Shown: piece after piece, positions 1-9,397 of the stretch | How the letters are laid out: each line of letters opens with the position of its first letter | How positions within the stretch are numbered: position 1 is the stretch's first letter | Assembly: GCA_946811695.1 (NCBI GenBank) | Contig: OX328123.1 | Coordinates: forward strand, 38,846,054 to 38,910,053 | Reading direction: 5' to 3' | DNA: 64,000 bases | DNA from: Gonocerus acuteangulatus | Taxonomy: Eukaryota; Arthropoda; Insecta; Hemiptera; Coreidae | Position numbers and translations under genes: made by a program | Notes under the pieces: generated by a model | Seen by the model: only the letters and a program-made list of their open reading frames with translations | What the model was told of the DNA's origin: nothing | The model's database searches: none

Positions 1-2
1 CC

Positions 3-1097
3 CGAGTTTGTAAATTATTAAAAAGTCTATATGGACTTAAACAAGCTCCGAAAAATTGGAACATTAAATTTACTAGTTTTCTAAAAGAAGAAGGGCTCAG
101 CTCTCTTGAAGCAGATCCCTGTGTGTTTGTTAAATTTAATCCAAATTTACTAATTGTGACATTATATGTAGATGATGGTTTGATTGTGGGTGCTTCAAAA
201 TCTGAAAATGATTATTTACTAATAAAATTAAATAAAAAATTTAAAGTCACATATGGGTTAGCAAAAATATATTTAGGTATAAACATTAAAATTGAAAATA
301 ATAATATTATATTAAATCAGATTAGTTATATTGATAAAGTACTTGCTAAATTTAAAATGAAGGATTGTATTCCTGTTAAAACTCCTATGATTCCTAATTA
401 TGATGATACTGCAACTGACAGTGCAGTGAACAAACCTTTTAGGGAAGCTATTGGTAGTCTTTTGTATCTATCAAATGTAACTAGGCCCGACATAGCTTAT
501 TCTGTAAATTACCTAAGTAGATTCATGGAAAAACCACTAATTAAACATTGGAATCAGTTAAAAAGAATCTTTAGATATTTGAAAGGTACTAGGAATTTAG
601 GGTTGTCTTATTGTAAGAATGGTGATTTGGAAGTTTTCACTGATGCAGATTTTGCAGGAGAAAGGGAAACCAGTAAGTCTACAAGTGGTTATGTAGTAAT
701 GTTATCAGGAGCTGCTGTAGCTTGGGGTTCTAGAAGGCAAAGCCAGATAGCTCTGTCTACTGCTGACTCAGAGTTTGTTTCGGCTTGTGAAGGTATTAAA
801 GAAACATTGTGGATTAATCATATGCTTTTAGAACTTAAGATGTGTCATAACTCAACACCATTGTATGTTGATAACAAGAGTGCTATTCACATAATTAACA
901 GAGATAATGGGAAAATATTGAACCGTACTAAACATGTTAGAGTTAAGTATCATTATGTAATTGATAATATAGTAAATAATTTTTCATTACAACATGTATC
1001 TTCGGATCAACAAATTGCTGATATATTCACAAAGCCTCTTGTGCAAGTAAAATATGTTAAATTTAGAGAAATGTTAGGACTAAACCATTTGTGTTGA
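3..1097 (+). CDS. Ty1/copia pol, reverse transcriptase C-part plus RNase H (5' end outside window)
   Basis: The frame is open from the window edge (base 3) to the stop at 1097, so the protein enters from the left; the Val/Met-like start at 123 is not a real start. It reads through copia landmarks: LYGLKQAP near base 35, the YVDDG polymerase box near 165, the SLLYLSNVTRPDIAYSV block, then copia RNase H with DADFAG, STADSEF and YVDNKSAI, and the usual ending around TKHVRVKYHYV and ADIFTKPL. No stop or frameshift is seen over 365 codons, so this is a fairly young copy. It is followed by 133 nt of 3' UTR, a purine tract and an LTR. The role is reverse transcription and RNA removal in a virus-like particle; gag, protease and integrase lie outside the window. 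Confidence 0.93.
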   Translation, partial: RVCKLLKSLYGLKQAPKNWNIKFTSFLKEEGLSSLEADPCVFVKFNPNLLIVTLYVDDGLIVGASKSENDYLLIKLNKKFKVTYGLAKIYLGINIKIENNNIILNQISYIDKVLAKFKMKDCIPVKTPMIPNYDDTATDSAVNKPFREAIGSLLYLSNVTRPDIAYSVNYLSRFMEKPLIKHWNQLKRIFRYLKGTRNLGLSYCKNGDLEVFTDADFAGERETSKSTSGYVVMLSGAAVAWGSRRQSQIALSTADSEFVSACEGIKETLWINHMLLELKMCHNSTPLYVDNKSAIHIINRDNGKILNRTKHVRVKYHYVIDNIVNNFSLQHVSSDQQIADIFTKPLVQVKYVKFREMLGLNHLC

Positions 1098-1152
1098 GAA
1101 ATATGTATGTATGTACTATTTTTTTTGTTTTTGTGTGTATTATTTAATTGTG

Positions 1153-1184
<32 letters not shown>

Positions 1185-1220
1185 TTCTATCAGTTTTGTA
1201 TCTTTGATAGGAATAATATT

Positions 1221-1230
1221 TAAGGAGGAG
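1221..1230 (+). other. Polypurine tract of the copia element
   Basis: AAGGAGGAG-type purine run directly before the TGTTG that starts the 3' LTR, the expected primer position for plus-strand synthesis. Confidence 0.7.
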
Positions 1231-1418
1231 TGTTGAATGTAAATATTATTTATATTTCTGTGTGTATCGATACTATATTGCTAGGTGTGGTCAGGCGCTC
1301 CCCACCCCTTTTTCTTACCTGTAAGCTCCCTACTAGTGCAGTGTCCTGAACCATACGTGATCTGTATTCATCTGCATAATAAAGTGCTTATTCCTATAAA
1401 TACTTACCTTTTTTAACA
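1231..1418 (+). repeat. 3' LTR of the copia element (about 188 bp)
   Basis: It begins TGTTGAATG after the purine tract and ends near TTTTAACA. An AATAAA lies at 1378-1383. The partner LTR is outside the window, so the right boundary rests on the terminal bases and on gypsy A coding sequence starting immediately after. An unrelated (TA)n microsatellite lies at about 1158-1183, upstream of the LTR. Confidence 0.7.
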
Positions 1419-1944
1419 TTCCCACTTTATGAAATTATTTATATAAATCATAGTCTTTGAACTTCTAGTACTTCTCTCTTGCAAAAGCTCTGGTCCACTC
1501 AATTCTTCATTACACTTTATAGACTGCTCTTCCTGGTTGTTCTCTGTTAGATTCTTCTGGCTGAATTTTTTGAAGGAAAGACGGATGATCCGTTTTTCCT
1601 GTCTGACCAACACCGTATCCCCCTCTTCGAGTCTATGATCTCTGACATGTCTTCTCTGGTCTGCATATTCTTTCATTTTCTCGCGATTAGTCTCTTCATT
1701 TTTGATTAATTTTTCATCGATCTCATCGTCTAAAATGTTGTCTGGAATGCCTGGAAGATCAGACCTGAAGTTATTCCCCAGAAGAGCTTTGGCGGGAGCG
1801 ATGCGAGTAGAGCTATACGGTGTATCCCGATACTGCAGCAAATATTCGGGTAAGGCCTCTTCCCAATTACAACCCTCGATTTCGGCCGATCGAATGGTTT
1901 TATTTAAATTGAACATGAAGTTTTCGGCCCTGCCATTAGCTTCA
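1419..1944 (-). pseudogene. Gypsy A integrase C-terminal part
   Basis: It continues the integrase core after a one-base frame break near 1943. It contains NGRAENF, whose Glu is the third acidic catalytic residue, then the QYRDTPYSST and ALLGNNFRSDLP segments and a VLVRQEK-type C-terminal domain normal for gypsy integrase. It is truncated at the copia LTR. Confidence 0.8.
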
Positions 1945-2628
1945 GGCCAATGGCTTGTAACTCGGTGGTTTTATTCCAAGATTGATGCAAAGTCTTTCAA
2001 ATTCTATACAGTTGAAGGGTGACCCGTTGTCAGTCTTGATAGTGTTTGGTAATCCGAATATTGAAAACGTTTTGAATAAGAGTTTAGTCACTACATCAGT
2101 TTTCAGTGAACTCAGAGTTTCAACGATCGGAAACTTGCTGAAATCATCCACGATTACACAAACGTAACGCCCGTTTGGCCAAGGTCCAGAAAAATCCACG
2201 CAAAGAGACTCCCCAGGGCCCAATGGCATCGGCTGCAACCGAATTGGATCTCTTTTCTTAGTGTGATTGTTGGCATAACAAGGAATGCATTTTGAGACAA
2301 GTTCTTCGACGAGTGAATTCATGTTGGGGAACCAAACTTTGCTTCTCAACAACTCCTTCGTCTTGGTGATCCCTTGATGACCACGTCTAACGACCCGTTG
2401 TTGCAACTTTTGCGGAATTACTAAACGAGAGCCTCGCACCACAATGTTATGGCTTCTTACTGCGATCTCATCCTTGATTGGGCGGTATTGAGTCAAAATT
2501 GAATCTGAAGATTGAATCCAGTTTCCAGTGCGAACAGCATCGATAACTTCTCTCAAAATGGAGTCACTGAGAGTTTCACTTGCAATTTCCTTCCGGGATA
2601 TTCTAGACGGCAAGTGTGCAGTCGTCAC
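1942..2628 (-). pseudogene. Gypsy A integrase, zinc-binding and catalytic core
   Basis: 228 aa. The zinc region includes GHQGITKTKELL followed by CIPC. The core has CVDFSGPWPNG with the first Asp and IKTDNGSPF with the second Asp. The third catalytic residue is in the next frame (see the entry at 1419-1944), so the protein is broken. It lies just after the RNase H stop on the minus strand. Confidence 0.85.
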
Positions 2629-2637
2629 AAGATTGAT

Positions 2638-2908
2638 TTAGTCTTCTTCACTTGATGAGACTCTCTTCTTGAAAGGGTGACGGGACATATAGTCGGAAGG
2701 ATTATCTTTTCCAGAAATTTGGGATACTGTGAATTCATAACCCATTAACTTGAAAATAAGCATTTCCAGACGGGGCGAGGTCTTGTGCTCCGATTTGGTC
2801 AGTAGCGACACTAGTGGCTTATGATCAGTGTGAATGACGAACTGAGACCCTGCTAAGTATTCATGGAAATATTGAGTTGCCCAAGATACTCCCAACATTT
2901 CCCTCTCA
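2638..2908 (-). pseudogene. Gypsy A RNase H
   Basis: The track reads WATQYFHEYLAGSQF, HTDHKPLVSLL, SPRLEMLIFKLMGYEF and SGKDNPSDYMSRHP, the standard Ty3/gypsy RNase H C-terminal half. The protein is cut on its N-terminal side by the TIR element inserted at 2909. Confidence 0.85.
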
Positions 2909-3920
2909 GGTAAATCTGAAGGAGAGCGTCCTCAGCTACGATTTTCTTCAAAGTTTGCACTATAACGTATTTTGATGCAATAAACACGAATCCGTTGAAA
3001 AAAAAAAAAAAAACAAAAAAAAAAACGCTCTCAACTAGGAAAGAAGTTATTTAAAAAAAAAAGTTCACTGTTATGAAGGTTACAAACGATCGCATAAACA
3101 ACGTACTAGTAAACTCGCGCATGCGCAATAGTCCTTACTGAAGAAGTGTAATTGAAATTAACTATCAATTATTAAAATTTACCAACACTTATTTATTCAG
3201 AAACATTTTTTTAAATAATGAAACATTCTTCAAATTCCTTGTTTCGCTCCTGAAAAGTATTATATAACAGAAATCCCTTAATAATTAGCTAATGCCTTTA
3301 TGATTTGTTCCTTCTAAGCTTCTCTAATTCCCTCTAAGCTGTAATTAGGTTTTTATTGTTATCGTTATTGCAGTTTTTTGTAGCAAGTTAAAAATGAAGT
3401 TACACGACTACATAATTCTTATCCACAATCGAGAAGAATTACTCAAATTTTTAATACAAAACAAAGTTTTGAGTAATTCTCTCGATTGCGGAAAATATCC
3501 ACCGAACATCGCGTCTGAAGATGTCTAACAGGTTAGAAGAATGGACGACTTTTGGGCGTAGAATTCTTTTCATTTCTGCGAGTTGGATTGACTAGGGGTT
3601 TATGTTTTCTTGAGCGAGCGGAAACGCATAGCATGTATGCCCAAAAGCGACAGTTTACGACCAAGTCAGCTACCACAGGTGAGTCTAAATTTCAATTACA
3701 CTTCGTCATTAAGGACTATTGCGCATGCGCGTGTTTACATATAAGCTGTTTACCCCGTCTTTTATAACCTCCATAACAGCGAACTTTAGTGCTTAATAAC
3801 TTCTTTCCTAGTTGAGAGCGGGTTTTTTTTTCAACGGATTCGTGTTTAGTGCATCAAAATACGTTATAGTGCAAACTTTGAAGAAAATCGTAGCTTAGGA
3901 CGCTCTCCTTCAGTTTTACC
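2909..3920. mobile_element. Non-autonomous DNA element with long terminal inverted repeats (family T1)
   Basis: Starts GGTAAATCTGAAGGAGAGCG and ends with the inverted CGCTCTCCTTCAGTTTTACC. The arms match over about 240 bp (2909-3160 against 3680-3920). It sits inside gypsy A and is flanked by CCCTCTCA (2901-2908) and TCCTCTCA (3921-3928), an 8-bp TSD with one mismatch. The uninterrupted site is visible in gypsy B near 26600. The interior contains a shorter inverted pair around 3430-3485. No transposase is seen; an 8-9 bp TSD with long arms fits hAT- or Mutator-like elements. Confidence 0.85.
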
Positions 3921-3928
3921 TCCTCTCA

Positions 3929-4430
3929 ATTTGACTGTATCGTTTTTGTACGTCCGATAAACTGACACTCGCGCAAGCTATTATTGCAGGCTTCTTGTTA
4001 CCAGGTTGTGCTAAGATGGCACAAAGACCCTCGGGTCCAGCATCTGTGTATAAATGTAGGATTTTCCTTTTATCAAAATACTTGATAGAAATGGCATTAC
4101 TAACTTCTTTTTTTAGAAAAACAGGATTGTTCCTTTTCTCCCCATTTCCACTTAACGTCCTTCTTTTCCAAATTTCGAAGGGGTTTTGTCAGATTAGCTA
4201 AATTATTGGTATAAATCTAGTAAGGAAATTTACCATACCCAAAAAACTTTTAATGCCATGAACGCCAGTTGGTGGTTTCTTCTTAGGGTCCACAGAAATT
4301 CCTTCACGTGAAAGCACGAAGCCCAAGTAAGGCACTGTGTCCTGCTTGAAAAGGCATTTCTCCTCATTTAATGTAAGGCCTGCCTCCTGCAACCTTTTCA
4401 AAACAGCTTTCAGAGTACGATCATGTTTAT
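3929..4430 (-). pseudogene. Gypsy A reverse transcriptase, C-terminal half
   Basis: On the minus strand it encodes EEKCLFKQDTVPYLGFVLS, the RT thumb region, and then KSFLGMVNFLTRFIP. It is broken by stops and frameshifts compared with the same segment at 26100-26520. The part with the YVDD-type active site is deleted, so no activity is expected. Confidence 0.8.
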
Positions 4431-4431
4431 C

Positions 4432-4449
4432 CTACCGACTGCGCCAAAA
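4432..4449 (-). other. Primer-binding site of gypsy A
   Basis: On the minus strand the LTR end is followed by TTTTGGCGCAGTCGGTAGG. The TGGCGCAGTCGG core is the type used by 17.6/297-like gypsy elements. Element B has the same motif at 24184-24198. Confidence 0.75.
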
Positions 4450-4587
4450 TGTAGTGTTTACTTAAATTAATGTACACTCATTGAGATAAAACACAAGACT
4501 GATTCTCCTTTATTTTTAACTACAATTTACACTTGGTCGCTAAGCAACAAAACATATGGTTATTACCATTACAGGGTATTACATACA
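4450..4587 (-). repeat. 5' LTR of gypsy A (138 bp)
   Basis: On the minus strand it runs from TGTATGTAATACCC to AAACACTACA. It aligns end to end with the 92-bp LTR of element B (24092-24183), which lacks about 44 internal bases. It contains AATAAAGG-type sequence and ends right before the primer-binding site. Confidence 0.75.
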
Positions 4588-4602
4588 ACAATGGTACCCC
4601 TC

Positions 4603-5160
4603 AGGGCTACAATTTACAATACAATACAATACAGAGTGACATGGGCTACTCAGTGATGCCCTTGTTCACTGCGACCCTATTGGATCTATTGTGATTTGCG
4701 TCCCTAACTTACTCTCTTTCCAACTTGCAGCTCCTTGCATGCAGCTTTGGGAGTAGCCTCGGTTATATCCTTGGGCGTAGCAATTGCCTTCCCTATGTGC
4801 ACTAGTCTGTTCTAGGCTAACGCCTCACATTCACAGAGTACATGCTGTGAGGTTTGCTCTTCCTCGAGGCACCAGCGACACGTAGGGTCCTCTAATTGTA
4901 CAATCGTGCACAGCTGTTAACGGACCATATCCTGTGAGAAGTCCGACTATCCTTCTTAGATCCGTCCTGGCCAATTGAAGGAAATACCTTGCCCTGTCTT
5001 TTGAAAGCTGGACAAGTAGCTTTGCCTGCCTCATGCCTGGCTTAGCCTGCCAATAACTGTGAATTTCTTCTTGTTCCCAGGCCTTTACTATCCTTCTGAC
5101 AAAGCTTTTTGATACACCGAAGAATGGCTCAGTACCATGGAGAGGGCTACAATTTACAAT
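4603..5160 (-). mobile_element. 5'-truncated LINE insertion with 18-bp target-site duplication
   Basis: AGGGCTACAATTTACAAT occurs at 4603-4620 and again at 5143-5160. The element (4621-5142) is on the minus strand and ends in repeated TTGTA units instead of plain poly(A). Its coding remnant, about 5034-4800, reads LARTDLRRIVGLLTGYGPL, and in a second frame CRWCLEEEQTSQHVLCEC. This is the RNase H tail and Cys/His knuckle common to Jockey/R1/I-group LINEs. Confidence 0.82.
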
Positions 5161-5469
5161 TGTTAATTATTCCATATTTCAATAAATGACATCACTACCA
5201 TTAGATCTGGTTAACCGCCATACTAATCTTGTATTCATTTGGTTCTATATTACACTTTGTAGAAACTTTTAATGTGTAGTAAGTTTATAACAAGGATCAA
5301 CTTTCTGAAGGTTTTTGCCAACTCACTGTGGAGATGTGACCAGAAGACTTTGCTGAACATTTAGAGGACACTCATCAGATCCCTGTTGGACTACTCCTCT
5401 TTGGTTTACACCTCTGCTAGTCCTTCGGCCTCTTCAGTTCTGCAGTTAGACGGTATGCTTAATAATGCT

Positions 5470-5611
5470 GGGACCAGACTAGCTTTGGGTGCCTGACTTT
5501 GTCCTTGAGGTGACCAGAAAGTTTCTCTAGTGGGAATCGGTCCCACGGCCTTATGCGCGGAGAGCACACGGCCACCAGGAATCCGATTAACGATAAGTTC
5601 GTTAAACAGCA
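5470..5611 (-). repeat. Possible tRNA-derived SINE fragment
   Basis: On the minus strand a box-A-like stretch GGTGGCCGTGTGCTC is followed about 30 bases later by a box-B-like GGGACCGATTCCCAC. No acceptor-stem pairing or TSD was found. Confidence 0.35.
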
Positions 5612-6430
5612 GACCGGGGCTGCAGCCCCCCCCCAATCGGAAAAAATGTGTCATAAAAACATAAAAAAAAAAATTAAATGAGATCACTTAGTTCAGAGAA
5701 AATATTTTTTTGAGGGTTTAAATTGGCTAACTATTCCAAGTTCTTGATTGTCAGTATTGGGAATTAACATTAAGCGATACGCCGCCATGCGGAAAATTTC
5801 GGAACTAACGACAAAGGGAACGTGCATTGTTTACAAATGTAAAGCTATGACAGTTGTAAAGTTATGACATGTGTTGTTCGTGTTTTTTTTTTTTTTTTTT
5901 GCTATTTAATAATTTCCCATCAGTTTTATGACAAATTTGTCTTTTTAAAGACAACATGAACCTTTCCCTTTCACAAAGTAATTATTTTTAAACAATATAT
6001 GTAAGAGGTAGTGAAATAATTCACATTTATGCAACCTTCACTCTTGTGTGACTATAAACAGCTTGCAACCCATTTTATCCGAATTTGATTTAATTTTAGA
6101 AATTCAGAAGGTATAGATATTGATGAACAAAAGTATGTACAAAGGAACTTCTTTGGCTATCTAAAGCCTTAAGTAGTTTCAGGTGCGTAGTTGAAGGTGA
6201 AGCCATTATGAATGCACATCCATTACCTAAATACCTGTGGTATTTTGGAGAAGACCAACCATTCTATTAAGTTGTTTGCACTTGCACAAACACACTAATT
6301 AGGAATGGCTGTATTAAATTTAAATGAGTGTACTACTTCATATTTGATACATATGACTCCTTTCATAAATATTACGGCGCCTTTTGATAAAGTATATTTA
6401 TATAATTTAATTACAACCTTAATAAGTAAA

Positions 6431-6599
6431 TGAAATGGTGCATGTAATATGTGAAATAGAGATTCAATTTTGAAATATTTTCTCAATTTTTAAGTTGTTC
6501 ATGATTTGTTGGTGTTCAATAATATGCAATATTTATTATAAAATAAATTTATTGTATTCAAATCTTTTCACAATGGTATGAAATTATATTTACATCAGT
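6431..6599 (+). repeat. Direct repeat, left copy (about 169 bp)
   Basis: Matches 7904-8073 over its whole length at roughly 85 percent by eye, including ATAATATGCAATATTTATTA. It directly abuts the LINE fragment. Confidence 0.75.
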
Positions 6600-7903
6600 T
6601 ATGATAGTTATGATCTACGCTTCTCGTAGATTTAGGGGGCTTGGCCTAATTATGAGCGAATGGGAAGCTCCATTACAGCAATTTTCGATGGCAAAGAAGC
6701 TCGAACTGGTGTCCGATCAATTATTTGCACCTTTATTCGACTACAAAAGCGAATCGACGGAATGCTCTAAACGGCTGAAGATGAACATCCAAGACCTCGG
6801 AGAGAATCACTGCACAAAGAAAATAAGAAGTGCACTTCGGGAAAAATCCTTCCATGAGTGGGCAATGTCCAAATGGCAAGGAATCGGGGTGGTTCACTTT
6901 AAGGAGTTCCCAAACGCGAACAGATTCATCTATGAGAAAAAAAAATCCTCTCCTGTTCCGAATGGACAAATGCAATAAAACTTAATGTGAACTATGCGCC
7001 ACTTCGTGGTGTTCCCGGTGTGGCAGGAGGAGCTGATTTAGGAACCCTCTGTCGCAAATGCGGCAGGGAGACCGAAACACCAGCACATGTGCTTGGTAGT
7101 TGTCCTAACAGCATGCCCCTCGTCACCCGGAGGCACCACAACGTGAAGCATAGAATCATTGAGCACCTCAAAGAAAACGATTACCAATGTTTTGAAGAGG
7201 TATAAGGAGTCGATGAGGATGGAACACCAAGATATACCGACATTATAGCGTTTCGCAAAAATGAGAAAACGGCATATATCTTCGATCCACGGTCCGCTTC
7301 GAAAATAACGACACCAAGGAGGCTGAAAACATAGATGCAGAAAAGAAAACTATATATACGAAATGCGTAGCGTACTACAAAGAAAAGTTCCAGGAAGAAT
7401 TTGGGAAGAGGGAATACGTTGTGAAAGGTCTGTGGTTCGGAACGCGAGGGACCATTCCGAAGAGCACAGCCATCTTCCTTGAAGAACTGGGACTGACAGC
7501 AGATCACCTGGCAGCATTGGCCGAGTCCATATTAGTGGATACATTGGGCATAATCTCCAATCATATCTATAGTCACTGAGTGCTTATCATCCATTCACAC
7601 TGTTGTCTTATATACTTTAGACTTTATTTTCATTTCTATCAATTCCTTCTCATCCATCACTATCTCCTTCTTTCGTCTTCATCTTCTTTATTCTCTATTC
7701 CTTGTTTCGAACTCCTAACATGTTCAGCCTCCAAATTTACCCTATTTCCGAATGGATGATAAGCACGCTGTGTTTCCAGCAACCCAATGTAATTGGGCAG
7801 CCCATTTTATTTATATTTTTAAATAAAGTTTTCTCTCTCTTGCAAATAATGTAAGCAATAATTAAAATTTGTGATCAGAAACGATTCAAAACTAAAAAAA
7901 ATA
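6600..7903 (+). pseudogene. R2-like (restriction-type endonuclease) LINE, 3' part
   Basis: Three pieces are recognisable. 6601-6978 encodes a basic domain with FHEWAMSKWQGIGV. After a frame change, 6987-7205 carries LCRKCGRETETPAHVLGSC, a CX2CX8HX4C knuckle, and the RRHHNVKHRI that precedes the endonuclease. After one TAA comes GVDEDGTPRYTDIIAF, then AYIFDPR: the acidic endonuclease core. Further frameshifts follow from about 7320. The 3' UTR runs to about 7903. The reverse transcriptase is absent, as expected for 5' truncation. The family, with C-terminal endonuclease, is known from R2, R4, Dong and NeSL elements; the exact clade is not decided. Confidence 0.75.
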
Positions 7904-8073
7904 ATGGTTCATGTAATATGGGAAAATAAAGATTTTGAAGTATTTTTTTTTTTCAATTTTCAAATTGTTCATGATTTATTGGTGATCAATAATATGCAAT
8001 ATTTATTATAAAATACATTTATTGTATTCAAAGCTATTCACAATTGTATGAAATAATATTTACCTCACTTTTG
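7904..8073 (+). repeat. Direct repeat, right copy (about 170 bp)
   Basis: Second copy of 6431-6599, immediately downstream of the LINE 3' end. It may be an unusually long target-site duplication. Confidence 0.75.
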
Positions 8074-8396
8074 CTTATCCATCACAATAACAACAACTCA
8101 CAATAACTCACTGTTAGTCCAATATTCTTACATATTTGAGTACACAAATAAAATAGAGCTTCCAAAAACCCTGTTTCTTGATGAAAACACTAATATTAAC
8201 GTGAAATAGAACCACAACAATTGCGAAAACACTTGTTATCAGCAATCACTATGTACAAATGTCACAGGTTACCCTTTGTATACCGCCATTTTGACAACGA
8301 CAGTGGCGCCGCCATCGGTAATGTTAATTCCCAATTCCATACCCCAAAATGCTCTCAGCCCCCCGCCACCGAAAGTTTCCCAACCCTCCCCGAAAT

Positions 8397-8624
8397 CATG
8401 GGCGTATATAAGGGGGGGCTGAGGGGGCTGCAGCCCCCCCCCCGAAATTTTGAGTTGATCGGTAAAAATGTGTCATAAACCCTTAAAAATAAATTAAATA
8501 AGACCACTATGTTCATAAAAAATATTTTATTTTGGGTGTAATAGCGTTTCAGTTGCTTAAGAATATTCCCTGGAAATGGTGTCAGCCCCCCCCCTCCCGA
8601 AATTATTTTCTATATACGTCCATG
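8397..8624 (+). mobile_element. hAT-type MITE, second copy
   Basis: Begins CATGGGCGTATATAAGGGG and ends ATATACGTCCATG, the same family as 20842-21102. It lies directly against the end of the split copy; no matching TSD is visible. Confidence 0.75.
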
Positions 8625-9239
8625 GTAGAAACTGACCAATGGAACACTGTTTTTCACTGAAATTCGTGACAAAAATCGTAGACTGGTAGTTTTGTGCTAT
8701 TAGGCCATCAGGAAACGTTTTTATTGGTATTTTGAGTAATGCGTTGTTCCTAACCGTTTTCAAGAAAATTAGAAAAACTAGAATTTTGGTTAGTTGTGTC
8801 ATACCCAAATCACTTATTAGTTGACAATTTCAATTCAATTGCTTGTTAAGCAGTACAAGATTTTCGCATCCAAATTTTGTAGAAGAAACGTATCTAAATC
8901 CAAACTCGAATCAAATACAATATTGTACTGTGAAAAAAATAATACAATATTTCAGACATTTTTTATATATTTTAGGGCGTTTTGATATTTCTAATTCTTA
9001 AGTTCAAATGTCTTATAAATACCTCGCTGTCTGTACCTCAGCTGTCTTGATTTTAACTTGTTAAGTATTGAACTACTTATCTATGTTTTGAAAATTCTAA
9101 AATTGTCCACAGTCAATTCTTGCTTGGATCAAGAGAACTCTTTGATTATTTATTTCGTTTTTATTCAAATTCTTTATTTCGAACTTCTGTATCCTGTCAT
9201 TTATTACATAATATTACCGGAGTTTACTAAACTCTCAGT
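8625..9239 (+). other. 5' flank of the FUN14 gene
   Basis: AT-rich sequence between the MITE and the start codon. No clear TATA box or CpG-rich promoter is recognised; TSS position unknown. Confidence 0.3.
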
Positions 9240-9397
9240 ATGCCTACTGTGACAGAGAGAGGTAGTTACAGTAATTCTGAACCGACAACAATGGAAGACG
9301 TACAAAAAGAAGCAAAGAATATTGTTGAAAAAGTAATAAAGGACGTAGGGAAAGCTTCAGCAACAAAACAGCTTATTATTGGGTGTACTTCAGGATG
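9240..9397 (+). CDS. FUNDC1: FUN14 gene exon 1
   Basis: ATG at 9240, 52 codons plus two bases, donor GGATG|GTAAAAC. Encodes a charged N-terminus with [17 protein letters not shown] and then the start of the FUN14 domain. It was placed by homology to the domain start and by phase; it is too short for simple ORF calling. Confidence 0.85.

Larger units (their letters stand above)
1419..4587 (-). mobile_element. Ty3/gypsy element A (decayed, 5' LTR to integrase)
   Basis: Read right to left: LTR 4587-4450, primer-binding site about 4449-4432, RT connection region 4430-3929, an inserted TIR element 3920-2909, RNase H 2898-2638 and integrase 2628-1419. Gag, protease and the front of RT are missing: the primer-binding site is joined almost directly to mid-RT sequence. 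The left end stops exactly at the copia LTR, so copia probably landed in its integrase tail. It is closely related to element B at 24092-26655. Confidence 0.88.
5759..8332. mobile_element. DNA element with GGGAATTAACATTA inverted ends
   Basis: Perfect 14-bp inverted ends, then partly matching GC-rich sequence containing GCCGCC on both sides. The break in the MITE suggests a 3-bp ATT duplication, but this is not certain. The interior holds an R2-like LINE piece and two copies of a 170-bp sequence. The superfamily is not clear. Confidence 0.55.
5612..8396 (+). mobile_element. hAT-type MITE copy split by a 2.6-kb insertion
   Basis: 5612-5758 matches the first half and about 8333-8396 the second half of the intact MITE at 20842-21102. 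The interruption, 5759-8332, starts GGGAATTAACATTA and ends TAATGTTAATTCCC, an inverted pair. The left MITE end is missing its first bases. Confidence 0.65.
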
